NCBI RefSeq assembly: GCF_019059575.1
Contig: NW_024883086.1
Location: 62,001-126,000 of the forward strand
Reading direction: 5' to 3'
DNA length: 64,000 nucleotides
DNA from: Amphibalanus amphitrite
Lineage: Eukaryota > Arthropoda > Thecostraca > Balanomorpha > Balanidae
Positions 24,831-36,476 of this stretch are shown one piece after another (position 1 is the first letter of the stretch; each line of letters begins with the position of its first letter). Position numbers and translations under genes: made by a program. The notes under the pieces are model-generated. The model was not told where the DNA came from, made no database searches, and was given only the letters and a program-made list of their open reading frames with translations.

Positions 24831-25824
24831 CATGGGTGGAGAACCTGCCCCGGCCACCCCGGCCGTGGCCGGGGTAACTTTCAGCCTACCCCGGCGCGGC
24901 CGGGGTAACTTTTCTACTCTTGTAAATCTTAAAAGCTGTCTCCATACGAGAAAAGAAAACTCACGCTCTTCGAATGTTGACTTCCATGGGCGTAATATTG
25001 CAAATCAGGTAGGTATTTACCATTTACTTAACTTGCCATAGTCTCCAACCCTAAGACCCGCGTGTGGTGGCCAATGCCAAGATTGCTCTCAAATCCTGTT
25101 CAGTTTCGAAATTTTTACGCGCCTTCGGCGCACTTTTTCAAAGCCACTGCTTGACCTCATTGCCTTCGACTGGCCTGCCACCAACCGCAACCACACCCGT
25201 TTATGAGCTTACCCGTCAGGGTGCTCATAAACACCGAGCGGCCATCATGCTTCGAACTCGGACTGTTGTAACCGGGACGCGTGCTCTCGCCACGCGGAGT
25301 CCAACGCTCTAGCGACTGAGCTACGTGACCGGGACAGGTCGATATTTCTGGATCGACTCCCTTTTTGTCTTATAAGAGCCGCCCAACATTGAAAAAGGCT
25401 GCGTCCGTGGATGTCAGTGACCTATTTTAGTGCTTTGTTTGGTTCGATCTGTCAGTTTCTCTGTAAAGCTTCTACTGTGGTGAGTTGTCTTTTTGTAGCT
25501 ATTTTGAGACACAATAAAAAGCTGAAAACGCAACATTTAGGTACTCAAAATGGCATATGGTTTGGTTTGGGTTTGGTGTGAAATTGCAAGTTTAAGTAAA
25601 AAGAAATAATAACTTAAAAGGAAATTGCCTTTTCGATCATTCCAAAAATGTTATGAATAATACGGTGTCGGATACAACGCTCATCCTTGAGCAAGCACAG
25701 CATCCTATTCCATGCGTCAGAATAGGGGTTTGATGATGACCGTTCAGAACAACGTGCGTATATCGTCTTCCCGCGACTATCGGTCGCCGGCCGGGGTAAC
25801 TTTTTCAAACATTCTCCACCCATG
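24831..25824. mobile_element. hAT-type element H3
   Basis: The ends CATGGGTGGAGAA and its exact inverse are flanked by a perfect 8-bp duplication AATGCAGT (24823-24830 and 25825-25832). Subterminal CCGGCCGGGGTAACTTT motifs occur in inverted orientation at both sides. At 994 bp it has no transposase and hosts a tRNA-derived SINE. It sits inside the decayed reading frame above. Confidence 0.85.
25200..25340 (-). mobile_element. tRNA-derived SINE head
   Basis: On the minus strand the sequence reads CACGTAGCTCAGTCGCTAGA (A-box and D-arm; GCTC pairs with GAGC) and then, about 75 bp on, GAGTTCGAAGC (B-box-like). The A-to-B spacing is longer than in a normal tRNA and the acceptor stem does not close, so this is a SINE head or tRNA relic rather than a tRNA gene. 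Its 3' end, probably toward 25,050, has no clear A-tail. Confidence 0.6.
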
Positions 25825-26334
25825 AATGCAGTCACGCGTTAAACGTCCGTTTCTGCCCCACGACTCACGAAATACAAACACGTTCAGCACCCTTTCTACA
25901 GAGACCGCCAATCAATGGTCTTCTCAGCCGTGACATTGACCTTATCATCGATCTGCTAGGCCGGCTTTTGAGAGCCAACATCGCCCCATTACATTTCACA
26001 GCACGAGTCCGATTTCCGAAAGCCATCGACTTTTAGCCCCAGCGACATATCCCTCAATGGAAAATGGACATCCAAGTTGTCCGGCTCAGTAAAGCTCAGC
26101 TTTAACATGGAGAAACGGCTGGAGGTGACGCTGCATTCGTCTTGGAAAAGTCCTAAAAGCGTCCAAGTGACCTTTGAAAAGGCGTGCGAAGTGAAAATTG
26201 GCCATCGGGACCGGATTATCATGGCCGGAAACTCATATCAACTGGCTGTTAGTGCTCCGTTTATAGTGCGACATAGGTTGGTGATAGGCAGTTGGTCTGC
26301 GGAAAGCTTTCAACTGAATAGCATGCATGACTGA

Positions 26335-26695
26335 TGCCATGCGTACTAGTGCAGAAAGCTTATGCAGGTGCATAAAGCTAAATATGATTCAGGTCCGTCG
26401 TCCAACTGCAACAATCATTTACAAAGTGACGTTTATAAAAAAAACAATACACATAGCAATAGTTTTTACAACCGTCAGATCACAAGGCTCAAGCCGAATC
26501 TATATAGAATAATTCATGATGCTTGCAGACAGAAACCATTTCAATTCGGATAAAAAATGTCTTTCTGGCATCGTAGAGCAGCTCATGGGATTTCATTATG
26601 CATGATTTATTCCTGTCTGTCAACATCTCCGAATCAACATCGATCTTCACTTTGTGTTCATCTATAGACCAGAGAGAAACAGACAAAAGGAGAGA
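26335..26695. other. Unassigned DNA after the decayed frame
   Basis: A 61-codon open stretch (26,327-26,512) overlaps the end of the decayed reading frame and could be a further shifted part of it. Nothing else is recognisable before the GA microsatellite. Confidence 0.3.
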
Positions 26696-26812
<117 letters not shown>

Positions 26813-27489
26813 TTCAGCGACTGGAATTCAAATAATCGATATTGCTCTTTATATCTGTCCTTGGGACGAGCCGGTTCCCGTCAGAGTCATGAACACGAAA
26901 TGAGGCGCAATTTCCACCGTCGTCAATGACTGCCAGTGCCATTCGACGGCGAATTTATTTGTTATGTGACGTCATCCAAGCAGTATTTAACCGGAAGTCT
27001 CTCAAGGCAAACATACAATTTATTTTACACGGATTTGAGTTTTATTTTGAGGATTGGCGAATACTGTTTTGGTGTTGAACTGCTAGGTAAAGAAATATTC
27101 TTTTTGTTTATTCAGCAAACCTACTAACAGCAATCAAATAGCATATTTTGTTAGGGCAGCATCATCTGAGCCAAGTTTTGGTCGGCAATGGCGGTTCCCC
27201 CTAGGCCAAACCATTTTGACTCCTAAATATTACACCGGTCATAATATTATATGTAAATAAATGGTGCATGTCAAACTTACATCAAACCATTTGACAAATA
27301 ACTTGCAAAAAAAACGACGCGATGAAGTACTTCCACAAATGAATACTTAATAATGAAAAGTACTCACGCAAAGACGCCGACAGACCACATTGGAAGACCG
27401 ACAACGAGTCAACAACTTTAGGGTTCAGTTAACAAATTACAGCCCCGGAACTGGCGACAGGCCACAAATGCTGTTTACAGAACATCCAA
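26813..27489. other. Unassigned AT-rich DNA
   Basis: A TGACGTCA motif lies at 26,966-26,973. No gene or element boundary was recognised. Confidence 0.45.
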
Positions 27490-28114
27490 GGGTGCGTTCG
27501 GAGAGCGCGGAATATTCCCCGTCATCGTGAAAATTCCCCGTGTTGCGTTCGGAGAGGGACATTCCATACCGCCAATTTCAAGGATCGCCGCTACTGCGCC
27601 AGGTTGAGTTCGTAGGATTTTGTTTGGGTTATTTGGGTTATTTGGTTATTTGGAACGCTACATCTATGGCAAGATGTAATAAGAATGAAGCTCTTGAAGA
27701 AAGAACAACTAAGAAAAATCACAATTATTTTCAAAAAGTCCCGTACTGTGCCCCCCCCCCCACCCCACCCCAAACACACACAACACAACACTTCAAATTA
27801 TCGTTTTCATTGCTTCAGAGGACAATCACACAACTGAGTAAGCATTATCAATTGTTGGATTTGCAATAAAACTGATCAGGGTGGAAACAAACGCAAGAAA
27901 TATCCATTTATATTCAATAATATACTCACTTGAGCATACCGATGGGCGCCGCCATCTTGACGGGAACGACGCGTGAGATGCTTTTTAGATTCCGCGCTTT
28001 CCGCGTCCGTTCCGCGGAACTTTCCCCGGGAATCGCTCTCCGAACGGCACATTCGGCGGAAATTTCATGCCGGCGTGAAATATTCCCCGGGAATCTGCCT
28101 CTCCGAACGCACCC
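27490..28114. mobile_element. TIR element with doubled terminal repeats
   Basis: GGGTGCGTTCGGAGAG at the left is matched by its exact inverse at the right. A second, inner pair (TGCGTTCGGAGAGGGACATTCC near 27,542 and CGCTCTCCGAACGGCACATT near 28,030) repeats the motif. AATATTCCCCG occurs next to both ends. Length is 625 bp, non-coding. I could not find a clean target duplication, so the superfamily is undetermined. Confidence 0.7.
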
Positions 28115-29093
28115 CCAGTAGTATATATTTCCGTGCGTCGAGGAATGTTGTTATTTGTCGGATATATGTATTGCAATGATATTATAGTGGTAAATTGGAT
28201 CTATAATAATCGTAATGGAAGCTGAATAAGTTTATAGCCTAATTATGTGTGTGCACTGTTTCAACAGTTTGCAAGATTCAACAGTTTGTGTTTATCATCG
28301 TGAACTATTTTTAGAAACAAACAAGAAATGCTGATACATTAACGATTTTAGCTAACAAACCCTGCTCGCATTTTTGATCCGGTCAAGAGCAATTAACTCA
28401 AAGACTAACGCAGGAATAAAAAAACATACATAAACAGCTAAAATTCATCGTTCTTATTTACTTCTTCACCGGCTACAAAACGGCATCCAACCACCCGATT
28501 CGGACAAAAACTGGCGTTTATTTTCAGCCAGAAATAGGGCTACGGACTAAATCACGCCCACACACGCAGTGTCGGAATCGGAGCACCACAATCACTCTCC
28601 ATAGTTCGGGCAAACAGAGGCCCTTCCCTCCACGCTAGCTGTCCAAACAGCAATTCAGCAGGCCACAAAAATCGATGGTTTTATTCTGCCTGGTGCTCCC
28701 TTTGACGTTGCCCAAGACCAAGTGCCGAGGAACTGATTTAGCTTTGTAGCTTTTGTGTTTGAAATAAGTTAGCTTTACTTTTTTCATTTTTTTTGCGAGC
28801 GATAAAATCAAAACAGAATGAATAGTGTACGTCCGGTATGCAATTTCATTTCAAAATATTCTATTAATTGTTATGTATAATTTAGTGCTAAGCAAGCGAC
28901 TTGGTGCACATAATAAAAAAGCATAAAGTGAAAATTTACATAATGTATCAGAAATGGTTTTGTAAAAAGGATCATTATTCGTTTTGCAATAAAAAGAAAC
29001 CAATAAAATACATCGTCAAAGCTTACCCCTGCATTCCATCGATAGGAACGCAAAAACACATACTACCTCGATTCACAGGCGACCATCGCTTAC
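28115..29093. other. Unassigned AT-rich DNA (possible intron)
   Basis: No gene recognised. If the two minus-strand exons belong to one gene, this is part of its first intron. Confidence 0.4.
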
Positions 29094-29209
29094 CAGTTGG
29101 GTTTCCGCTGCTTGCTCCTGCGCCGTTTGAACACCTTCCTCATGCGCTCCAGGCGGAGCAGAAGAAAGGCGGCAGCATGGAAGGACAGCTTCGGTTCCGG
29201 GCGATTCAT
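29094..29209 (-). CDS. Candidate first coding exon, basic N-terminus (partial CDS)
   Basis: On the minus strand an ATG at 29209 opens 38 codons plus two bases, closed by a strong donor (AACTG/GTAAGCG). The peptide starts MNRPEPKLSFHAAAFLLLRL and continues with a very basic RMRKVFKRRRSKQRKPN tail. An in-frame upstream ATG at 29236 would add nine residues; a stop lies just before that region. The exon ends with two bases of a codon and the exon at 23796-23929 begins with one, so they can join as TG+C (Cys) without a shift. A CpG-rich zone upstream (about 29,270-30,500) could hold the promoter. Family not recognised; the basic cluster could be a nuclear-localisation or membrane-binding patch (inference). 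Confidence 0.45.
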
Positions 29210-29249
29210 TTCAACGACCAGAACCCCTCCGAGCATCGGATCCACGGGC

Positions 29250-31434
29250 AGTGGACATCAAACACGCCGCAAAACGACACTCCGCCGCGGGGCACACGCG
29301 GTCAAGGTCAACGTTCAAGGTCAGCGCCCTTCAAGGTTGACGCTTCCAAAGTCAACATTCTTTCATTTTGTTGGTCTGAGATCTGATAGTCGGTCTTGTG
29401 ACAGGACCCAGGTTTAAGTGCTGGTCAAGAGAAGATTGAGATCAACTGCTTGCAGTTACGCACGGCACAGCACTGCGAAAAGCGGAACCCGCTGCTCTTC
29501 TGAACAGGCAGTTTTTTAATATTCTTCAATTAATATTTTCTTGCCAGCAAAGAACCAGCAGACGCTGATCTTTCTTCGCGAGCTTGTCAATACGACACTT
29601 TTGCGTTTTCTCTCAAGAGCACGCCAACGCTATGAAGCGACCTTTCGCACCAGCACGCATCGTCTGCTTTCGCACCGACCTTCACCGAACCTGTTCCGTC
29701 TTCGTCGTCCTTCTCGGAAGCTGCGTTCGCTGACGTAGTCCCTGGTTTTCGGAACCCAGGTGTCTCTTATCCGCCACGGCCCGCAGAAGTTTGTCAGGAC
29801 GCAAAGTTCTCCGTATAGCCGGTAAAGATGTGTAAGCACACCCTGATGTACGCAGGTAAACAATGTCTCACGCAGTCAGCAGTCAGTCAGCGTTCAGCGA
29901 AAAGTGACTGTCGAGATATTCGGGGATTTCTAGTTAGGGACTGCAGAATGCCCGAGATTCAGTTATCCGAGATGAATAATTTTCCGCACATATAGGTGGA
30001 TGATAGCTAAATGTTTTTGAAGGAAGGTAAGTTTGATTTACGAGGAAAGCGGAAAAACTTCACTGAGATCACGAAAACGTCGTTCGCTTGACTCCGGAGA
30101 AGATCAAATGTCACTCTTGACCTCAAAACGCCACTGACTGTGATCCGTACGCCACACTTTGCGCTAATTCGTCCACATAGACATCACAATGCCTCACTTT
30201 TCACCAAACACCACTTCAACCATCACCACTCCACCATAAAGACACTCCTCTACTACTAACACGCTTCGCTGCTTATCATCACCAGTGTAAAAGTCACTGA
30301 AGGGTCACCGAACTTTTCCGCCACCTCATCAAACTCAACGCCGACCGACACACATCGTCGGGACCGATGCGAACCCGTCCAGCCCCGACGGAGCTCTGCA
30401 GTGGCCAGCGTCGCTGGCGACGACTCTCGTCGCAACCGACGGAGGCCGGCGTCGGTCGGGTCAAACGCCCCAGGCACCGTCGCGAGGCAGCGACCGGCCG
30501 CCGACAGTCACGGCAGGTGACATTGACTTTGACCTCAAGTTCGGGAGGAATGGGTCGGTTGACACGATGAGTTTGCATGGAGTTGAGATCGAGCTGTCAT
30601 GTGGACCGAGGAGCCCCTCGTTTTGGTCTGAGAGGGTACGACTTTGGGAGTGTCGTTGTGGTCAACGAGTTCCACACAACATGAAAACGATTTATGGAGA
30701 TGTTCCTCGGTCTAGGAACAGGCTGATGCTTTCTGATGAGTTAAGGTCGTGGGTGGTTTTATAGACTTTTAACCGAGTCAGCTTGTACTGATAAGGGGTT
30801 GATGATATGCATTATGGACCGCCCCGAGCTTTTATATCAATATGCATACGTCATTGAGATCTCAACAGCTTTGGAATAGATTAATCTGTACTTACTGTAG
30901 GTTTTGAGTAGAGGGCCTTGGTTTTGAGCACAAAAGACAAGAATGCAAATAACTTTATGCTACTTGCAGCATCTCGAAAAAAATATCTTCAATCGATCAA
31001 TTCTTATAAAAAATAGTTAACAGCACTTTGCAAGCTTACCAACCATTAATTTCATTCGAGTAAAAATAACTTAAACAATAAAAAGGTATAAAGGTTAATG
31101 CTCTTCCAATGATAAAAGGCTTTCCAATAGTGGGCGAATGGCGCTGCGGCTAACAACGTCAGGACTTGCAGAGTGCACCATTCTTCAAGCATTATTAGAC
31201 GAATAAAGAAACCAACTTAACTTAAATAAACCTTCTTGAGGCAGAGAGAAGGTATATGGTGAGGCGACAAAGAATAAAAGCAAGGAAATAGGCTAACAGT
31301 GACTGACTTCAATAGAGGCTGAGCGTACTCTTTACGTCTCGGAGTGTAAAGAGTACGCGCCAGTGAGCAAGCGAGTGAAAGACTTTCCGCCTCCGTCTCT
31401 CTGTCTCTACCTCTTCCTCTTCCTCATCCGCTTC
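29250..31434. other. CpG-richer region upstream of the minus-strand exon, then AT-rich DNA
   Basis: From about 29,270 to 30,500 the DNA is richer in CpG, with an AAGGTCA/GGTCAACG cluster at 29,299-29,345 and GTCGCTGGCGACGACTC near 30,408. This is compatible with a promoter/5'UTR zone of the minus-strand gene. A perfect 13-bp stem hairpin is at 31323-31358. No other gene was recognised. Confidence 0.35.
31323..31358. repeat. Perfect 13-bp hairpin
   Basis: GCGTACTCTTTAC and its exact inverse GTAAAGAGTACGC are separated by a 10-nt loop. There is no T-run or coding context to make it a terminator. Function unknown. Confidence 0.8.
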
Positions 31435-31435
31435 G

Positions 31436-31470
<35 letters not shown>

Positions 31471-31471
31471 T
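31435..31471. repeat. (TA)n microsatellite
   Basis: About 37 bp of TA with one ATACAT interruption. Confidence 0.95.
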
Positions 31472-34375
31472 TCTCTCTAGTTACCGAATCAGGTGAGCGC
31501 TATCACATACCATACATAGCCACTAGTCTGAGTGACCAGGGCAGGCAGGGAACACAGCCGCAACTAATTCAATTAAGGTGATCCTGCGCAGACCCCTGCC
31601 GACCTGACACTGATAGCTGCCACGTGACTGTTGCCACGTTGCGGGCCATAGGTCACGTGATAACGTTCACGTGGGCAGCGCATGACCGTAAGTAGAGGAA
31701 ATGGCGGGCTGCGCACTATGGAAAATGTTGCATGAAATTTTGTTGTGTTAAATAGGTACAAATATTTGTATACCTCAGGCAAGAATTTAGTATTCACAGT
31801 AGATCCGATGGGTGAAACCAGCTACTGGCCAATAAGGAACTTTGATTTTAGGTGGATCAGTCCCGTATAGGTACATGAGGAACAACAAAATAACAACTAC
31901 ACACATCACACTGTAAACATAAAATAAGTTATTGCGGTTAACAGTTTCCAACAACTGCTTTCCACAAACAGACAAGATAGAAGGCTTAAAAGACAGCCTT
32001 TCTACTTCCCTTGCAACCGATATAACACATATATTCCCAAGTCTGACCCAAGTTACTCCGAAGTCTGCCCAATGTCCTTTTCACTTACCATGAGACGAGC
32101 TTGGCGAAACACTGCATTTCGACGTTATTTGATGACGGACAATCACTTCCAGCCTTTGCTTGTAGTTAACACAAATTGATCACCGCATTTGCAGACACTT
32201 GCTTTTCACTTCAAAGGAGTTCTTGGAAAGAGGAGGATTATGTGAACTCACAGGTGTAGTCTGGTCATAGCTTAGGCGAGAATAGAGGATCGATCAGATG
32301 AAAGCTGACGGAGACATTACTGTCCTTTAGCTTTGTTGTTTCAGACGAACATATACAACCTTGGCAAACTTGGCAGGGAAGATGAGGTAGAAGCTGAGTT
32401 ACGGGTTATTGTCGGCCATTCTTTTTACGATAAACAGTTTCACTTTACATACTTAACATGGTTTATAGGTGACCTGCTTACTGTCAAGTAGTATTACTAA
32501 ACGCTATATTCATCTTAGAACGCTGCCTTCATGGAGTCGAGGAAAGTGTGAGTTTTAGTCAATAGTAAGGCTAGGAACATTTCTGATGTAAATAGTCATC
32601 GAGAAGGATAAGCTATGCGAAAGCATATGAAAATGCCATGATGTTCACCAGCATTATATAAACCACGCAAACTTCCGTGGCAGTTACAGATACAGATTTT
32701 ATATCTGTACTTGTTCTCATGAAAAGCCACACTAGTGGATGAGACGCGATGTCAATACATACATACATACATACAGATCCATCACTTTAGTGATGGATCA
32801 CGGACGTTCATGCATCAACTCAGCTCTATGTCGGGTTTCATTCATACATGCTATAGTTTCACCCATGTCTGCTATTAATAGAAGCTCCCCTTGGCAACAC
32901 AACTATTCGCGTTCCCTAGCAATAACGCATTGCGTTGAATGATGCCCAGACGCCAAGCAGAAAGCATGCATTTTCTACGCTCTGACGCCCGCTCATCAAT
33001 GGGCCATTTTTCATGCTAACAACCGTGACGATATTCGGACCGATTAGGTCTATTCACTGCGCTTTTTTTCTATGGGGAATGGATGGGCCGAGGAAGTGTG
33101 AGCATTAGTCAATAGACAGACCACGGACATTTATGATGTAAATATTCATCGAGGAAAATAAGCTACACGACAGCTTATAAAAATGTCAGGACGTAGCAAG
33201 GCTATAGAACTCCGGACGTAGAAGAAATTCATGCATGAAAGCGTGGCAGTTGGAGTTGCAAGGCACCTGCAAAAACAGCCAACAACGCTACTCTCGAATG
33301 AAAGTATTGGCAAACCTTCTTCAAAGTAGGCATCACATGCTACATATTCTCCTTATTTCACAGCACGCAATCAGCCTCCAACAAATTTGTTACGAGCTCG
33401 TCTTTTCGGAAACGTTTACGGTTACTACAACATTTTTGGAGAGTGGCGAACAATTTATAAACATCCACTGGCCCGGTAACAGGCAAGAATATTCGGACAT
33501 ACACACTTCACAGTCGTGGCCCAAGAAAGATCAACCTCTCACCTGAAAGATTAGTTTCCATGGCTGAATGCGCTTTAATTATTCTCATCGTGCTGGCGAA
33601 ACGACTCACGTAATAGCACGAGAGGGAAACGGCACCTCTGCAATTTCCGTCATTTGCTCTGAAGCACTCTGACGGAAAATTTAGAACAGAAGCATGTGAG
33701 AACCTTACGGGATTTGATTCCGAGCCTGGGGTTTGATGTGCAAATAGCCATCTGCACTCAACTTAGTGTGACAGGGTTCACCGCATACGAAAGAGTGCAT
33801 AGCGGAATATAAATTATGGAGAGCATGAACAAAGTAAAATATGCAGAGACATGCTAAGTTGGCATGAAAGTGGAAGCGATTCGAAGAATGTGCCAAGTAA
33901 CTCCCAGGGAACCAAGTTATTTTAGCCTCAGAACTAACACTTTCTCACGATCCATGACCCAACTGTCTCGCCGAAGGCAAAAACAGAGCGTGAAACATGC
34001 ATGCAGATATCTTTTCTGACATGCTGATTTACTAAGTGGCTTGTCTCGTCAAAAATACCAGACTCTGGTATTAAAACACACTCATTCATTTTAATATGCC
34101 TCGAAAAGAAGAACATGAATAACCTTCTTGCCCATTTTCTCGTTTTCAGTGCATAATGTACCGAATGTGCGCGTCTGGTGAGGCAATTTGGTCAGTTTCC
34201 AGCAGCAATAATTAAGATAAAGTATCAAATTCTGCCACCATCGCTGGGTACGTGGCCTACCTTTACCACACGTTGTAAATGGGCGAGGAAACTGGATTAT
34301 TTGGACGATCGGAGCACGGGTGAATGTATGCGTGCACGTACTGCTGTTAAGAGAGGGGAGGAAGATGAAATGAAA
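31472..34375. other. Unassigned stretch with a diverged direct repeat and a palindrome
   Basis: Segments at about 32,530-32,645 and 33,085-33,195 align over some 110 bp (shared GAGGAAAGTGTGAG, TTAGTCAATAG, GATGTAAATA-TCATCGAG, ATAAGCTA). They are an old local duplication or two copies of a dispersed repeat. A perfect 10-bp-arm palindrome GATCCATCAC-TTTA-GTGATGGATC at 32,776-32,799 follows a (CATA)n run. No gene recognised. Confidence 0.5.
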
Positions 34376-34582
<207 letters not shown>

Positions 34583-35028
34583 ACGGCATTGGTTGCATGG
34601 AGTGTTTTGTCAGAATGTTTTATTACTTATTTTCGTATCCTCGAGTGCTCTGAATGAGGAAACTCGACAAGAGAGATGTATACAACAGATAATTAGAAAA
34701 GTTGCACACAAAGTGCAATTATGTGCTTCTGTGTGCATCGTTCTAGGGACGGTACAAAATAACGTGGGCTGAAAACAGATATCATTCGCATAGAAATGAG
34801 GGCGGGGAAACATCAACATTTACATGATTGAATTTTTGTAATGATTTTTTTTTTCAAGCAAGATTCAGCAACGTAACATGCAAGCGACCCATGTGTGTAC
34901 GATGCCAAGCAGCTCCGTTGAGTTGCCTATGTTGTTCGCATTTTTGTCATATGATGTGTTCTTTAGATGGCATACTATTTAAAGTCAATTGATGGGTCTA
35001 GCTTAGTTGTCATTACTTTTCAATACAA
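34583..35028. other. Unassigned DNA before the inverted E-box element
   Basis: No recognisable gene or element edge. Confidence 0.45.
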
Positions 35029-35912
35029 CCAGTAAAACGCCTTTTGGGCGAAGAACGAGCGAGCGAGATAGTGAGCCCTGCACGTGCGGAAGGGCGAGAG
35101 GGTGCTTCCAACGGGCTTGTGCAAAGCACCCTTCTAACCGGTCGCTAGCGGTGTGCCAAATTTGAACGCAATCGGCCCAGCCGTTCCTGAGATCTGGAAG
35201 CGGCATTCTGCACGTGCGCACGTGCAAACGGGGTCCAAAATGACTTTTGCACGGCACCCTACTAACTGGTCCCCAACCGTGTACCAAATTTGAGCGCAAT
35301 CGGCCCAGCCGTTCTCGAGATCTGGAAACGCCCCGTGCACGTGCGCACGTGCAGTAGCACCCTAACCGCAACACATGGGAATGCATTGCCTGGTGGGTGC
35401 CTACCTGTAGGTATGCCAAGTTTCAGCGAAATCGCCCCAGTAATTACCGAGTTACTGAAATGGGAACAAATTTGGCACCTCTTATTGTTGTATTTTGCAC
35501 GTGCACTGGGGGTGACCCACATACATTGAGAGTCTCCTATTTTGGGTAGAAGGGATGCTGCTACCCTACAAAAATTACCGCAAGTCAATCGCCCAAGTGG
35601 CTGCTGAGATATGAGCCTCTCAAAATCACTACTTTTGCAAAACAGCTTGAACACCCTTGACTTTTCACGTGGCACGTGCCACGACGGTCACTGAGATGTA
35701 TCAAAAGTGGTCAATTACGGGGTAGAAGGGATGGGGCTACCCAACAAAAAAGACCGCAGGCCAATCGGTCCAGCGGTTGCTGAGATATAAGCCTCTCAAA
35801 AGCGTTACAGGCCGGGCCGGGCCGGGCCGGGCCGGGCCGGGCCGCTCATACTGAGATTTTTCCGTTATATTGAAAAGACTCACTTCGCTCGCTGCGCTCG
35901 CTCGCTCGTATA
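35029..35912 (-). mobile_element. E-box element copy 3, inverted
   Basis: On the minus strand it begins with the GAGCGAGCGAGCGCAGCGAGCG terminus at about 35,912 and ends CGCCCAAAAGGCG-TTTTACTGG at 35,029. Units carry TCTCGAGAACGGCTGGGCCG and the GCACGTGCGCACGTGC palindrome. The variable GC tract, GGCCGGCC in copies 1 and 2, is here six tandem CCGGG(C) units (35,812-35,844). At 884 bp it is longer than the others, with an extra region containing CACGTGGCACGTGCC. The shared hairpin-plus-CTGG terminus followed by T supports a common right end. Confidence 0.75.
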
Positions 35913-36476
35913 ACTATGCCAAACATTTGCTGGCGGCATACTACCCAGGCTCCTGGCTCATATCGGATGAGCAAACCTAACCATAACTCCATGAATTCAC
36001 ACCCATCAGTCTATGATAAACCCTCTTTAACCCCACCCCGACTCATCCAGTAAATCATCAGAACACTGTTTCACACCACACCCCCAATCCATCACATATC
36101 TAAACATGCGGTCGACAGCCGGGCCCAACTGGCGGCGGCCATCTTGGACTGACCCTCCGCCCGACTGCCGACGCTAATGAGGTCCAGGTCACGGGTCAAA
36201 GGTCATCACCCGGAGAAAGTGAGAGGTTGCCGCCGACACGATCGACATAGCCGTGCAAGCCGGCCTCTGAGAGGCCTGCGTGCGGCTGGGCTCTGTTCAG
36301 CCCTTCACAATGGGAGTTTCTTTCTTCAGTCTGTTCCACTTAAATTCAATGCTCTCGAGTGAGTGCTACAATAGAAAATTGAGTATGGGAAAATTGAGAC
36401 AGGCTTCTGTTCAAATTGGAAGAGGAAGTAAAGAAGATAGAGTCAGCACAGTATCCTCAGTCGGTTTGTTGTTTAT
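35913..36476. other. Unassigned DNA with a DR1 motif
   Basis: Contains AGGTCACGGGTCAAAGGTCATCACCC at about 36,186-36,211, which includes a perfect GGGTCAAAGGTCA DR1-type site. No gene or element edge recognised. Confidence 0.45.

Larger units (their letters stand above)
24496..26334 (+). pseudogene. Decayed unrecognised reading frame split by a hAT insertion
   Basis: Four open segments follow one another on the plus strand. They are 24496-24642 (starts ATG, 48 codons), 24660-24830 (57 codons), 25833-26036 (67 codons) and about 26002-26334 (110 codons). Segments two and three are in the same frame once hAT element H3 and one copy of its duplication are set aside (1,002 nt, a multiple of three). 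The other joins need frameshifts, so the locus is not functional as it stands. The last segment has alternating hydrophobic/charged, beta-strand-like composition (SGSVKLSFNMEKRLEVTLHS). I recognise no family. Cellular, transposon or viral origin are all possible, and chance openness cannot be excluded. Confidence 0.4.

Noticed and set aside
25200..25340. A functional tRNA gene
   Set aside because: A- and B-box-like motifs are too far apart and no acceptor stem pairs, so it is a SINE head.
28901..29417. Plus-strand frames of 161 and 106 codons
   Set aside because: They are antisense to the minus-strand exon candidate, which has start and donor signals; the plus frames have neither.
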